NCBI GenBank assembly: GCA_015494725.1 | Contig: WGAR01000016.1 | Span: 1-5,248, forward strand | Length of the DNA: 5,248 nt | Source of the DNA: Thermodesulfobacteriaceae bacterium | Lineage (GTDB): Bacteria > Desulfobacterota > Thermodesulfobacteria > Thermodesulfobacteriales > Thermodesulfobacteriaceae | Reading direction: 5' to 3' | In this document: positions 1-5,248 of the stretch, in pieces | Position numbering within the stretch: the first letter of the stretch is position 1 | Layout of the letters: each line of letters begins with the position of its first letter | The notes under the pieces: generated by a model | Told to the model about the DNA's origin: nothing | The model's database searches: none | What the model saw: the letters and a program-made list of their open reading frames with translations, nothing else | Position numbers and translations under genes: made by a program

Positions 1-1
1 C

Positions 2-226
2 ATCCAGAAAACCCTTCTTACCCGGCTCCCCCCGGAAACCCCGGTGGCAGTGGCGGAAAAACTGGGCTTTCCGGAGGAACGCATCCTTTACGGCACCCTG
101 AAGGATCTCTCCCGCCTCATCCGGGAGGCCGGGATCCGTCGCACGGCACTCATCTACGTGGGAGAGGCCGTGGGCTGTGCCCGGAAACCCCAGGAAACCC
201 GCTCCAGACTTTACTCCGAAAGCTAG
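2..226 (+). CDS. cbiF: Cobalt-precorrin-4 C11-methyltransferase (CbiF/CobM), C-terminal fragment
   Basis: This is the last 74 residues of a protein that begins before the window; the reading frame is open from base 2 to the TAG at 224-226. The visible part reads TPVAVAEKLGFPEERILYGT, then KDLSRLIREAGIRRTALIYVG, and ends in SRLYSES. That is the C-terminal pattern of the class III tetrapyrrole methylases CbiF/CobM: P-V-A-V, the E-R-I-x-x-G-T-L strand, T-A-L-I-x-V-G and the S-R/K-L-Y end. The family uses S-adenosylmethionine to methylate C11 of (cobalt-)precorrin-4, giving (cobalt-)precorrin-5A in the cytosol. The tail after SRLY is a little shorter than in many relatives, which often continue with a short D-P-x-F-x-H stretch. 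The next gene starts two bases after the stop and encodes the steps before and after this one, which supports the call. The catalytic N-terminal part is not visible, so another methylase of the family cannot be fully excluded. Confidence 0.85.
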   Translation: MQKTLLTRLPPETPVAVAEKLGFPEERILYGTLKDLSRLIREAGIRRTALIYVGEAVGCARKPQETRSRLYSES

Positions 227-228
227 GC

Positions 229-1965
229 ATGTCCGGGGAGCGCCTGCAGAAGATCATCTTTTTTCCGGCCACCGCTCGGGGACACGAACTGGCCGCCAAA
301 CTCTCCACCCGGCTCCCTTCCTCCGAGATCCGCCCTTTATCCCGCAGGGAGGTCTCCTCCTTCTGGGAGAAGGGTAACGGGCTGGTCTTCGTTTCCGCCT
401 GCGGTATCGCGGTGCGCACCGTGGCCCCCTTTCTACGTCATAAACAGGAGGACCCGGCGGTGGTAGTGGTGGACGAGACCGGACGCTGGGTGATAAGCCT
501 TCTTTCCGGACACCTGGGAGGAGCCAATGCCCTGGCCCGCAAAATAGCCCGGCTCCTCCCGGCGGAACCGGTGATCACCACCGCAAGCGATCTTTACCAT
601 CTACCGGCCCTCGACCTCTGGGCCGAGGAAGCCGAGGCAATACTTCTTCCCCCGGAAAGGATTCCCGCCTTTACCGCCCGTTATCTTTCCCGGGGAGGAC
701 TTCGCGTCTTCCGCGAATACCCCCTGCCCCTTCCCGCGGTCTGGGAGGAGGTGCCCGAACCGGAGAAAGCGGACCTCATCGTCTCCTACCGTCAGCGGGA
801 TCTTTCTCCCTCCCAGCTTCTTGCCGTCCCCCGGGTGCTCTATCTGGGCCTGGGTTTCAACCGCGGCACCCCGGCTGAGGCCATAGAAAGAGCGGTAAAG
901 GAAACCCTTTCCCGAAACCGGCTCCTCTTTCAAGCCCTTCGTGGAGTGGGGACCCTGGAGGCCAAGGCCCGGGAGGAGGGTTTCCTTGCCTTTTGCCGTA
1001 AGGCCCGTCTTTCCGTCTTTCCCTTTTCCCCGGAGGAACTTTCGCGCCGGGTAAGAGAGGCCAGGCTATCGATCTCCGGGGCGGCCCGGGAGGCGGTGGG
1101 GGCTCTCGCCGTGGCCGAACCCGCGGCCCTTCTTGCCGCAGGCCCGGGAGCAAGGCTCCTAGTCTCCAAGGAAAAGACCCCGGAGGTCACCGTAGCCGTG
1201 GCCGAGGCCCGTCGAAGCCCGGGAAGGCTCTTTCTGGTGGGAATCGGGACCGGAGACCCGGGAGAAATGACCCCTGCGGCCCGGCGAGCCCTCCGCGAGG
1301 CCACCCATGTGGTGGGCTACGGAAAATATCTGGAACTGGTAAGGGATCTTCTCGCCGAAAAAGAGGTCTATTCCACCGGCATGACCCGGGAGGTGGATCG
1401 GGCCGAGCGAGCCCTGGAGCTCGCCCTTTCCGGACACCGGGTGGCCCTTGTCTCCGGAGGAGACCCGGGAATTTACGGGCTTGCAGGCCTGGTTTTGGAG
1501 CTTCTCTCCCAGAAGGGGCTCTCCGGGCCCGTGGAAATAGAGATCATTCCAGGGCTTTCAGCGGCCAATGCCTGCGCCGCCCGTCTGGGGGCCCCGCTGA
1601 TGCATGACTTTGCGGCGGTTAGCCTCTCCGACCGTCTCACCCCCTGGGAAACCATCGAAGCCCGTCTGAGGGCCGCGGCAGAGGCGGATTTCGTGATCGT
1701 GCTCTACAATCCCCGCAGTCGAAGTCGTCCGGAACATCTGTCCCGGGCCCGGAGGATCCTCCTCGAGTACCGAGCCCCGGAAACCCCGGTGGGTATCGTA
1801 AAGGCCGCCGGGCGGGACGGAGAAACCGTACTCCTTTCCACCCTGGAGAGCCTTCCGGAGGAAGAGGTGGACATGCAGACCACGGTCATCGTCGGGAACT
1901 CCCGGACCTTCTTCTTCGGCCCCTGGATGATCACCCCCCGCGGCTACCGCGGTCGTCGATTTTAG
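229..1965 (+). CDS. cbiG-cobJ: CbiG-CobJ fusion: cobalt-precorrin-5A hydrolase / precorrin-3B C17-methyltransferase
   Basis: 578 residues, two enzymes in one chain. Residues 1-328 are CbiG, which opens the delta-lactone of cobalt-precorrin-5A and releases acetaldehyde. Its marks are GIAVRT (59-64), DPAVVVVDETG, SGHLGGAN (93-100), VITTASD (115-121), the C-terminal-domain opening GLGFNRGT (207-214), VAEPAALL (from 295) and VTVAVAEA (from 320). A short Arg/Pro linker, about 329-333, leads to CobJ/CbiH (334-578), the SAM-dependent C17-methyltransferase that carries out ring contraction. Its marks are the glycine-rich loop VGIGTGDP (337-344), SGGDPGIYG (409-417), PGLSAANA and LYNPRS (492-497). Both domains look full length. 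The ATG is two bases after the upstream stop with only a weak GAAAG Shine-Dalgarno (218-222), so translation is probably coupled. The CbiG half implies the anaerobic, cobalt-early pathway. Such CbiG-CobJ fusions are known in other bacteria. No extra iron-sulfur domain is seen at the C-terminus. Confidence 0.95.
   Translation: MSGERLQKIIFFPATARGHELAAKLSTRLPSSEIRPLSRREVSSFWEKGNGLVFVSACGIAVRTVAPFLRHKQEDPAVVVVDETGRWVISLLSGHLGGANALARKIARLLPAEPVITTASDLYHLPALDLWAEEAEAILLPPERIPAFTARYLSRGGLRVFREYPLPLPAVWEEVPEPEKADLIVSYRQRDLSPSQLLAVPRVLYLGLGFNRGTPAEAIERAVKETLSRNRLLFQALRGVGTLEAKAREEGFLAFCRKARLSVFPFSPEELSRRVREARLSISGAAREAVGALAVAEPAALLAAGPGARLLVSKEKTPEVTVAVAEARRSPGRLFLVGIGTGDPGEMTPAARRALREATHVVGYGKYLELVRDLLAEKEVYSTGMTREVDRAERALELALSGHRVALVSGGDPGIYGLAGLVLELLSQKGLSGPVEIEIIPGLSAANACAARLGAPLMHDFAAVSLSDRLTPWETIEARLRAAAEADFVIVLYNPRSRSRPEHLSRARRILLEYRAPETPVGIVKAAGRDGETVLLSTLESLPEEEVDMQTTVIVGNSRTFFFGPWMITPRGYRGRRF
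1938..1952 (+). repeat. GC-rich inverted repeat at the 3' end of the CbiG-CobJ gene
   Basis: CCGCGG, CTA, CCGCGG: six perfect G-C pairs around a three-base loop, ending 10 bases before the stop codon at 1963-1965. A TTTT (1960-1963) follows eight bases later, too far and too short for a standard intrinsic terminator. It also encodes the Arg-Gly-Tyr-Arg-Gly stretch, so it may be incidental. A weak attenuating or mRNA 3'-end structure is possible. Confidence 0.3.
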
Positions 1966-2001
1966 CCTCGCTTCTTCCTCTCTTCCCCGGGTTATGTTAG
2001 G

Positions 2002-2007
2002 TATAAG
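2002..2007 (+). promoter_or_regulatory. Possible -10 hexamer ahead of the isomerase gene
   Basis: TATAAG, five of six matches to TATAAT, lies in the only AT-rich patch of the 64-base spacer 1966-2029. The bases 17 upstream (1979-1984, TCTCTT) are a poor -35 match. Transcription would start near 2013-2014, leaving a leader just long enough for the ribosome binding site at 2016-2024. The rest of the spacer is mainly a pyrimidine-rich stretch (1966-1989). Weak evidence; read-through from the cobalamin genes is equally possible. Confidence 0.22.
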
Positions 2008-2015
2008 GAAATCCC

Positions 2016-2024
2016 AAGGGGAGG
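2016..2024 (+). promoter_or_regulatory. Strong ribosome binding site that sets the isomerase start
   Basis: AAGGGGAGG, containing GGAGG, ends five bases before the ATG at 2030. The in-frame ATG at 1994 has only pyrimidines (CTTCCTCTCTTCCCC) and GGG before it, and starting there would place this site inside the coding sequence. The start at 2030 is therefore preferred, removing 12 residues from the longest possible frame. Confidence 0.8.
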
Positions 2025-2029
2025 AACCC

Positions 2030-3715
2030 ATGAAAAAGCCCAAGATTCGTCGGCCCACCCGCATGAGCGAGGAGGAAAAACAGGAACTGGTGGCCAGGAT
2101 CTTCGCCGCCGATCCTCTGGCCTTTACCGAGGAACCGGAGGAAGCCGAAAAGATCGCCAACCGCCTGGGCTGGGTAAAGGCTCCGGAAAGAATGCGCGAA
2201 AGGCTTACTGAGCTTCGAGCCTTTGCCGAGGAGGTGCGCGAAAAATTCGCAGAGATCGTCTGGTGCGGCATGGGGGGCTCCAGCCTTTTCCCCCTGGCCC
2301 TATCCCAGATCTTCGGTCCGCAGGAGGGTTACCCGCGCTTTACGGTACTGGATACCAACGACCCGGAGACCATCGCCGAACTGGAGGCGACCATCCCCTG
2401 GGAGAAGACCCTCTTTGTCATCGCCAGCAAGTCCGGCACCACGGTGGAGACCCTTTCTCACTATCGCTATTTCTGGCACAAACTCGAGGAACGCGGTCTT
2501 TCTCCGGGCCCCCACTTTGTAGCCCTCACCGATCCGGGGTCCCCGCTGGAGACCGAGGCCCAGGAAAAGGGTTTCCTCGAAATCTTCCACCATCCCCCGG
2601 ATGTGGGCGGACGTTACGCGGCCTTAACCGAGGTGGGATTCCTGCCGGCGGCCCTCATGGGGCTTGATCTGGAGCGGGCCCTCTCCGCGGCAGAGGAAAT
2701 GTTTGAGGCCTCTTCCCCGGAGCTTCCCTGGGACTATAACCTTTCGGCCTGGCTGGCCCAGTACATGGTGGAACACTTCATCCACGGAAAGGACAAGCTC
2801 ACCATCCTGGCTGACCCCCTGCTTCGACCCTTCGCCCTGTGGCTGGAACAGCTTATCGCCGAGAGCCTGGGCAAACAGTTCATCGGGATCATCCCCATCG
2901 TAGGAGAAAGCCCGGGGTCTCCCACGGTTTACGGGCCGGATCGATACTTCGTCTATCTGGGGCTCCGGGGGCGCGAAAACCTCTATCGCCGACTCTTCTC
3001 CGATTTAAAGGAAGCGGATTTCGAGCTCAAGACCTATTTTCTCGAGGATCGCTACGAGATCTTCGCCGAGTGCGTGCGCTGGGAACTGGCGGTGGCCCTT
3101 TCCGGGGCTCTGCTGGGGGTGAACCCCTTTGATGAACCGGATGTGGTACGGGCCAAGAAAAAAACCCGGGAGATCCTGGACACCTTCGAGAAGACCGGGG
3201 AGTTCCCGGTGGAGTTCTATCTGGACGAGGACTCGGGCCTCGGTTTCCTTTACGCCGAGACCGCCAAGATCGAATACCCCCGTCTTACCGCCCTGATCAA
3301 AAAGTTCTTCCAGGAGATGCCGCCCTGGGGTTATGTGGGGTTCCTGGCCTATCTTCCTCCGGACCCGGAGATCGAGGAGATCTTCCGGGATCTTCGCACC
3401 CTGGTACGCGGCCGCCGACAGTGCAGCACGGTCTTTGGTTTCGGTCCCCGGTATCTCCATTCCACCGGGCAGCTCTTCAAAGGAGGAACCATCTCCGGCC
3501 GTTTCATCATCTTCACCCGCAAGGGGCGCCGGGCCGAGCAGGTCATTCCCGGAGAAGGAGTGACCTTCTGGGATCTCCAGTTTGCCCAGGCTTACGGTGA
3601 TTTTCGGGCCCTGGAGGAGGTGGGACGGCCGGTGATTCACCTCCATCTTACCGAAAACTATCGGGAGGACCTGCGCCGGATCTATGAACTCTTCGAACAG
3701 TCCCTGAGATTATAG
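2030..3715 (+). CDS. pgi: Glucose-6-phosphate isomerase, transaldolase-fusion type, stand-alone
   Basis: 561 residues from the ATG with the strong ribosome binding site. It should interconvert glucose 6-phosphate and fructose 6-phosphate in the cytosol. Two sugar-isomerase (SIS) folds are recognisable: GMGGSS (80-85) and the phosphate-binding SKSGTT (133-138), then ALTDPGSPLE, DVGGRYAALTEVG (from 191) and LPAALMGLDL. VGESPGS carries Glu293, a likely counterpart of the catalytic Glu of classical isomerases. GVNPFDEPDV is the common isomerase helix. Near the C-terminus are HSTGQLFKGG (His477, Lys484) and FAQAYGDF. This pattern matches the isomerase half of bifunctional transaldolase/glucose-6-phosphate isomerases better than classical Pgi, and the usual C-terminal Q-x-G-V-E-x-x-K signature is absent. 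No transaldolase domain precedes it: the N-terminus is only about 75 residues of charged helices before the first SIS motif. The channel gene follows after nine bases. Family is sure; activity and sugar specificity are inferred. Confidence 0.9.
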   Translation: MKKPKIRRPTRMSEEEKQELVARIFAADPLAFTEEPEEAEKIANRLGWVKAPERMRERLTELRAFAEEVREKFAEIVWCGMGGSSLFPLALSQIFGPQEGYPRFTVLDTNDPETIAELEATIPWEKTLFVIASKSGTTVETLSHYRYFWHKLEERGLSPGPHFVALTDPGSPLETEAQEKGFLEIFHHPPDVGGRYAALTEVGFLPAALMGLDLERALSAAEEMFEASSPELPWDYNLSAWLAQYMVEHFIHGKDKLTILADPLLRPFALWLEQLIAESLGKQFIGIIPIVGESPGSPTVYGPDRYFVYLGLRGRENLYRRLFSDLKEADFELKTYFLEDRYEIFAECVRWELAVALSGALLGVNPFDEPDVVRAKKKTREILDTFEKTGEFPVEFYLDEDSGLGFLYAETAKIEYPRLTALIKKFFQEMPPWGYVGFLAYLPPDPEIEEIFRDLRTLVRGRRQCSTVFGFGPRYLHSTGQLFKGGTISGRFIIFTRKGRRAEQVIPGEGVTFWDLQFAQAYGDFRALEEVGRPVIHLHLTENYREDLRRIYELFEQSLRL

Positions 3716-3724
3716 ATCGCCGAT

Positions 3725-4741
3725 ATGCTTACCCTGAGACGTATCGGTCTCGGCTTCGCCCTGCTGTGCGGGATCATCATCCTGGGGGTGGCGGGGTTCT
3801 CCTTCTTTGAACACCAACCCCTTTTCGAAGCCTTTTACCTCACCCTTATTACCCTTACCACCGTGGGTTACGGGGACGTGGTTCCGCATACCGTCCCCGG
3901 GCGGATCGTGGCTATTCTGGTGGCCTTCGGTGGAGCCGGTCTCTTTTTTTACGCCATCGGGGTGGTAAGCGAGATCGTCCTGGCCCAGGTCTTTTATAAT
4001 TTTTTCGGGAGAAGGAGGATGGAAAAGAAGATTGCCCAGCTCAAGGATCACTATCTCATCTGCGGTTACGGACGCATCGGCAAACACATCTGTCATCTCA
4101 TTGCCCGGGAGATACCCTTCGTGGTCATCGAAAGGGATCCGGAGGTAATCCGCGAGATCGAAGCCGAGGGGTTCCTCTTCGTGGAGGGGGACGCCACCCA
4201 CGAGGAGGTCCTGCTCAAGGCGGGGATAGAGCGAGCCCGGGGGCTGGTGAGTGTGCTTCGGGCGGATGCGGACAACGTCTATATCGTCCTTACCGCCCGC
4301 AGTCTGAATCCGCGTCTTTTCATCATGGCCCGGGCCGATGAGGACAACGTGGTCAAACGCCTCAAACAGGCCGGGGCCAACCGGGTCTTCTCCCCCTATC
4401 TCATCGGAGCCCGGCGTATGGCTCTGGCCATCCTGCGCCCGGCGGTAACCGACTTCCTGGAACTCACGGCCCCGGAAATGAACCTGGAGCTCCAGCTCCA
4501 GGAGGTGCGCCTGAGCCGGAACTCCAGCCTGGTGGGCAAGGACCTGGTCTCCAGCCGTATCCGGGAGATCTCCGGAGCCATCATCCTGGCGGTAAAGAAG
4601 ATGACCGGGGAGATGATCTTCAATCCCTCCCCGAACTACGTGCTGGAGGCCGGGGATATCCTCATTGCCCTGGGGGAACGGGAGAAACTGTCCCGGCTGG
4701 AGGAACTGGCGGCCGGACCCAGACCCACCCCTTCTCGGTAA
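3725..4741 (+). CDS. MthK-like two-transmembrane potassium channel with RCK (TrkA-N/TrkA-C) domain
   Basis: 338 residues, almost the length of MthK (336). An inner-membrane K+ channel subunit, expected to form a tetramer. Order: TM1 about 7-26; pore helix about 33-45; selectivity filter TTVGYGD (45-51); TM2 about 59-86 with several glycines that could serve as the hinge; a basic junction GRRRMEKK; the RCK N-terminal Rossmann domain from about 108, with nucleotide loop GYGRIG (114-119) and the acidic end of strand 2, VVIERDPE (133-140); FVEGDATHEEVL; AGANRVFSPYLIGARRMA; and the TrkA-C domain from about 250 to 325, ending PNYVLEAGDILIALG. The ATG is nine bases after the isomerase stop and lacks a good Shine-Dalgarno, suggesting translational coupling. 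Met99 could be a second start for a free RCK protein. Residues matching the MthK Ca2+ site are not conserved, so the ligand may differ (nucleotide or another ion; inferred). The last 80 bases overlap the convergent cyclo-ligase gene. Confidence 0.93.
   Translation: MLTLRRIGLGFALLCGIIILGVAGFSFFEHQPLFEAFYLTLITLTTVGYGDVVPHTVPGRIVAILVAFGGAGLFFYAIGVVSEIVLAQVFYNFFGRRRMEKKIAQLKDHYLICGYGRIGKHICHLIAREIPFVVIERDPEVIREIEAEGFLFVEGDATHEEVLLKAGIERARGLVSVLRADADNVYIVLTARSLNPRLFIMARADEDNVVKRLKQAGANRVFSPYLIGARRMALAILRPAVTDFLELTAPEMNLELQLQEVRLSRNSSLVGKDLVSSRIREISGAIILAVKKMTGEMIFNPSPNYVLEAGDILIALGEREKLSRLEELAAGPRPTPSR
4007..4021 (+). promoter_or_regulatory. Possible internal ribosome binding site and start (Met99) for a free RCK domain
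   Basis: GGGAG (4007-4011) lies seven bases before the in-frame ATG at 4019-4021, which is Met99 of the channel; a second AAGGAGG (4012-4018) abuts the ATG. Met99 falls exactly between TM2 and the RCK domain. A product from here would be about 240 residues, cytosolic, with the complete RCK and TrkA-C domains. The site is better than the one before the full-length start. MthK is known to make a soluble RCK protein from an internal Met at the equivalent place. The purine run also encodes Gly-Arg-Arg-Arg, so coincidence is possible. Confidence 0.45.
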
Positions 4742-5248
4742 CCACTCCATCCACGGGAAGATCGTGTTCCTCCCGGGGCACCCTTTCTATTAACTGAAAG
4801 GAGAAGGCCAGCCCCACCCGGGGAGCCCGGATCTTTCGCAGGATGCGGTCGTAAAATCCTCCTCCGTAACCCAGGCGGAACCCCTCCCGGTCAAAGGCCA
4901 GGCCCGGAACCAGCACCAGATCCGCCTCCTCGCAGGGAACCACCGGATTTTCCGGAGGGGGCTCGGGAATCCCGTAGGCCCCGGGGACCAGCTCCCCCAG
5001 GGTGAAGATCCGGTGAAAGACAAGCCTCTTCTCCGAAAGGAGGGTCCGGGGAAGGGCCACCCTCTTTCCGGAAAGAAGGGCCCTTCCCAGCAGGGGAAAG
5101 GTATCCACCTCGGTACCGAAGGAGGCGAAGAGAAACACCGTGCGTGCCTGCCGGAACACCGGGGAGGCCTCCACCAGGGTACAGATCCTTAGAGACCATT
5201 GCCGCCTTTCTTCCGGGGAAAGGGCAGCTCGTTTTCGTTTGAGCTCCC
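4662..5248 (-). CDS. ygfA: 5-formyltetrahydrofolate cyclo-ligase, 5' end outside the window
   Basis: 194 residues visible; the family is usually about 180-200, so only a few N-terminal residues are missing. It makes 5,10-methenyltetrahydrofolate from 5-formyltetrahydrofolate with ATP in the cytosol. The frame runs open to the window edge, beginning ELKRKRAALSPEERRQWSLR, the basic N-terminal helix of the family. The GTG at 5174 is thus internal, not the start. Further marks are FASFGTEVDTFPLL (about 5128-5090), the LP-R-T strand, YGIPEP, ADLVLVPGLAFDREG and the signature LGYGGGFYDRIL (about 4874-4840), which forms the substrate/ATP site, then E-E-H-D-LPVDGVVTE. After VVTEKG comes a Pro/Val-rich tail of about 20 residues ending PVPPGQ, unlike the usual C-terminus. 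This tail lies in the 80-base overlap with the channel gene and may be a recent extension. It is a separate transcription unit from the plus-strand genes. In many bacteria 6S RNA lies just upstream of this gene, here off-window. Confidence 0.93.
   Translation of the reverse strand, partial: ELKRKRAALSPEERRQWSLRICTLVEASPVFRQARTVFLFASFGTEVDTFPLLGRALLSGKRVALPRTLLSEKRLVFHRIFTLGELVPGAYGIPEPPPENPVVPCEEADLVLVPGLAFDREGFRLGYGGGFYDRILRKIRAPRVGLAFSFQLIERVPREEHDLPVDGVVTEKGWVWVRPPVPPAGTVSPVPPGQ

Noticed and set aside
1994..2029. Upstream in-frame ATG for the isomerase at 1994, adding 12 residues
   Set aside because: It has no purine-rich site in front, and the strong AAGGGGAGG at 2016-2024 would be buried in coding sequence; the ATG at 2030 has ideal spacing.
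1966..2029. Cobalamin riboswitch or other structured RNA in the spacer
   Set aside because: The spacer is only 64 bases, far too short for a cobalamin riboswitch, and no B12-box-like sequence is visible.
1558..2271. 237-residue open frame on the minus strand across the CobJ end and isomerase start
   Set aside because: It spans two real plus-strand genes and their spacer, with low-complexity Ser/Arg/Gly composition and no motif.
4483..4502. Perfect nine-base inverted repeat CCTGGAGCT / AGCTCCAGG inside the channel gene, considered as a terminator
   Set aside because: It has no T run on either side, lies mid-gene, and follows from the codons of the repeated Leu-Glu-Leu-Gln-Leu-Gln stretch.
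3710..4750. 346-residue open frame on the minus strand opposite the channel gene
   Set aside because: It mirrors the channel coding sequence in a GC-rich genome, shows no recognisable domain, and is rich in His, Gly, Pro and Asp as expected of an antisense shadow.
5163..5172. Ten-base palindrome GGAGGCCTCC, considered as an operator
   Set aside because: It lies inside the cyclo-ligase coding region, is a single copy, and is unremarkable in GC-rich sequence.
4662..5174. GTG at 5174 as the start of the cyclo-ligase
   Set aside because: The frame stays open to the window edge and the extra residues (ELKRKRAALSPEER and onward) match the family's N-terminal helix, so the true start lies beyond 5248.

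Overview
The window is GC-rich (about 60% by eye) and densely coded, with one run of plus-strand genes and one minus-strand gene entering from the right. The cobalamin genes are of the anaerobic, cobalt-early type (a CbiG domain is present). The proteins are rich in Glu, Arg and Leu and poor in Cys and Asn. This suggests an anaerobic, possibly thermophilic bacterium. A member of Thermodesulfobacteriota/Desulfobacterota would fit, but that is an impression from the gene types and protein style, not a proven assignment.

Layout. Positions 2-226 hold the C-terminal end of a cobalt-precorrin-4 C11-methyltransferase (CbiF/CobM). Two bases later, 229-1965 encodes a fusion of CbiG (cobalt-precorrin-5A hydrolase) with CobJ/CbiH (precorrin-3B C17-methyltransferase). 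The two genes thus cover three consecutive steps of corrin-ring formation: CbiH makes cobalt-precorrin-4, CbiF makes 5A and CbiG makes 5B. A 64-base spacer (1966-2029) with a pyrimidine-rich stretch, a weak -10-like hexamer and a strong ribosome binding site separates this from 2030-3715. That gene encodes a glucose-6-phosphate isomerase of the divergent type usually seen fused behind transaldolase, here standing alone. Nine bases later, 3725-4741 encodes an MthK-like two-transmembrane potassium channel with a cytosolic RCK (TrkA-N/TrkA-C) gating module. From the right edge, 5248-4662 on the minus strand encodes 5-formyltetrahydrofolate cyclo-ligase, whose start lies outside the window. Its 3' end overlaps the channel gene tail-to-tail by 80 bases.

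How they work together. The cobalamin genes form one functional unit. The isomerase and channel are closely spaced and probably co-transcribed, but no biochemical link between them is evident. The cyclo-ligase belongs to folate one-carbon metabolism and is a separate transcription unit.

I found no convincing undescribed system. The points most worth checking are a possible internal translation start in the channel gene that would yield a free RCK domain (as known for MthK), apparent loss of the MthK calcium-site acids, the 80-base convergent coding overlap, and the stand-alone isomerase with unusual active-site motifs. There are no tRNA, rRNA, CRISPR or insertion-sequence signals, and no gene-free stretch longer than 64 bases.
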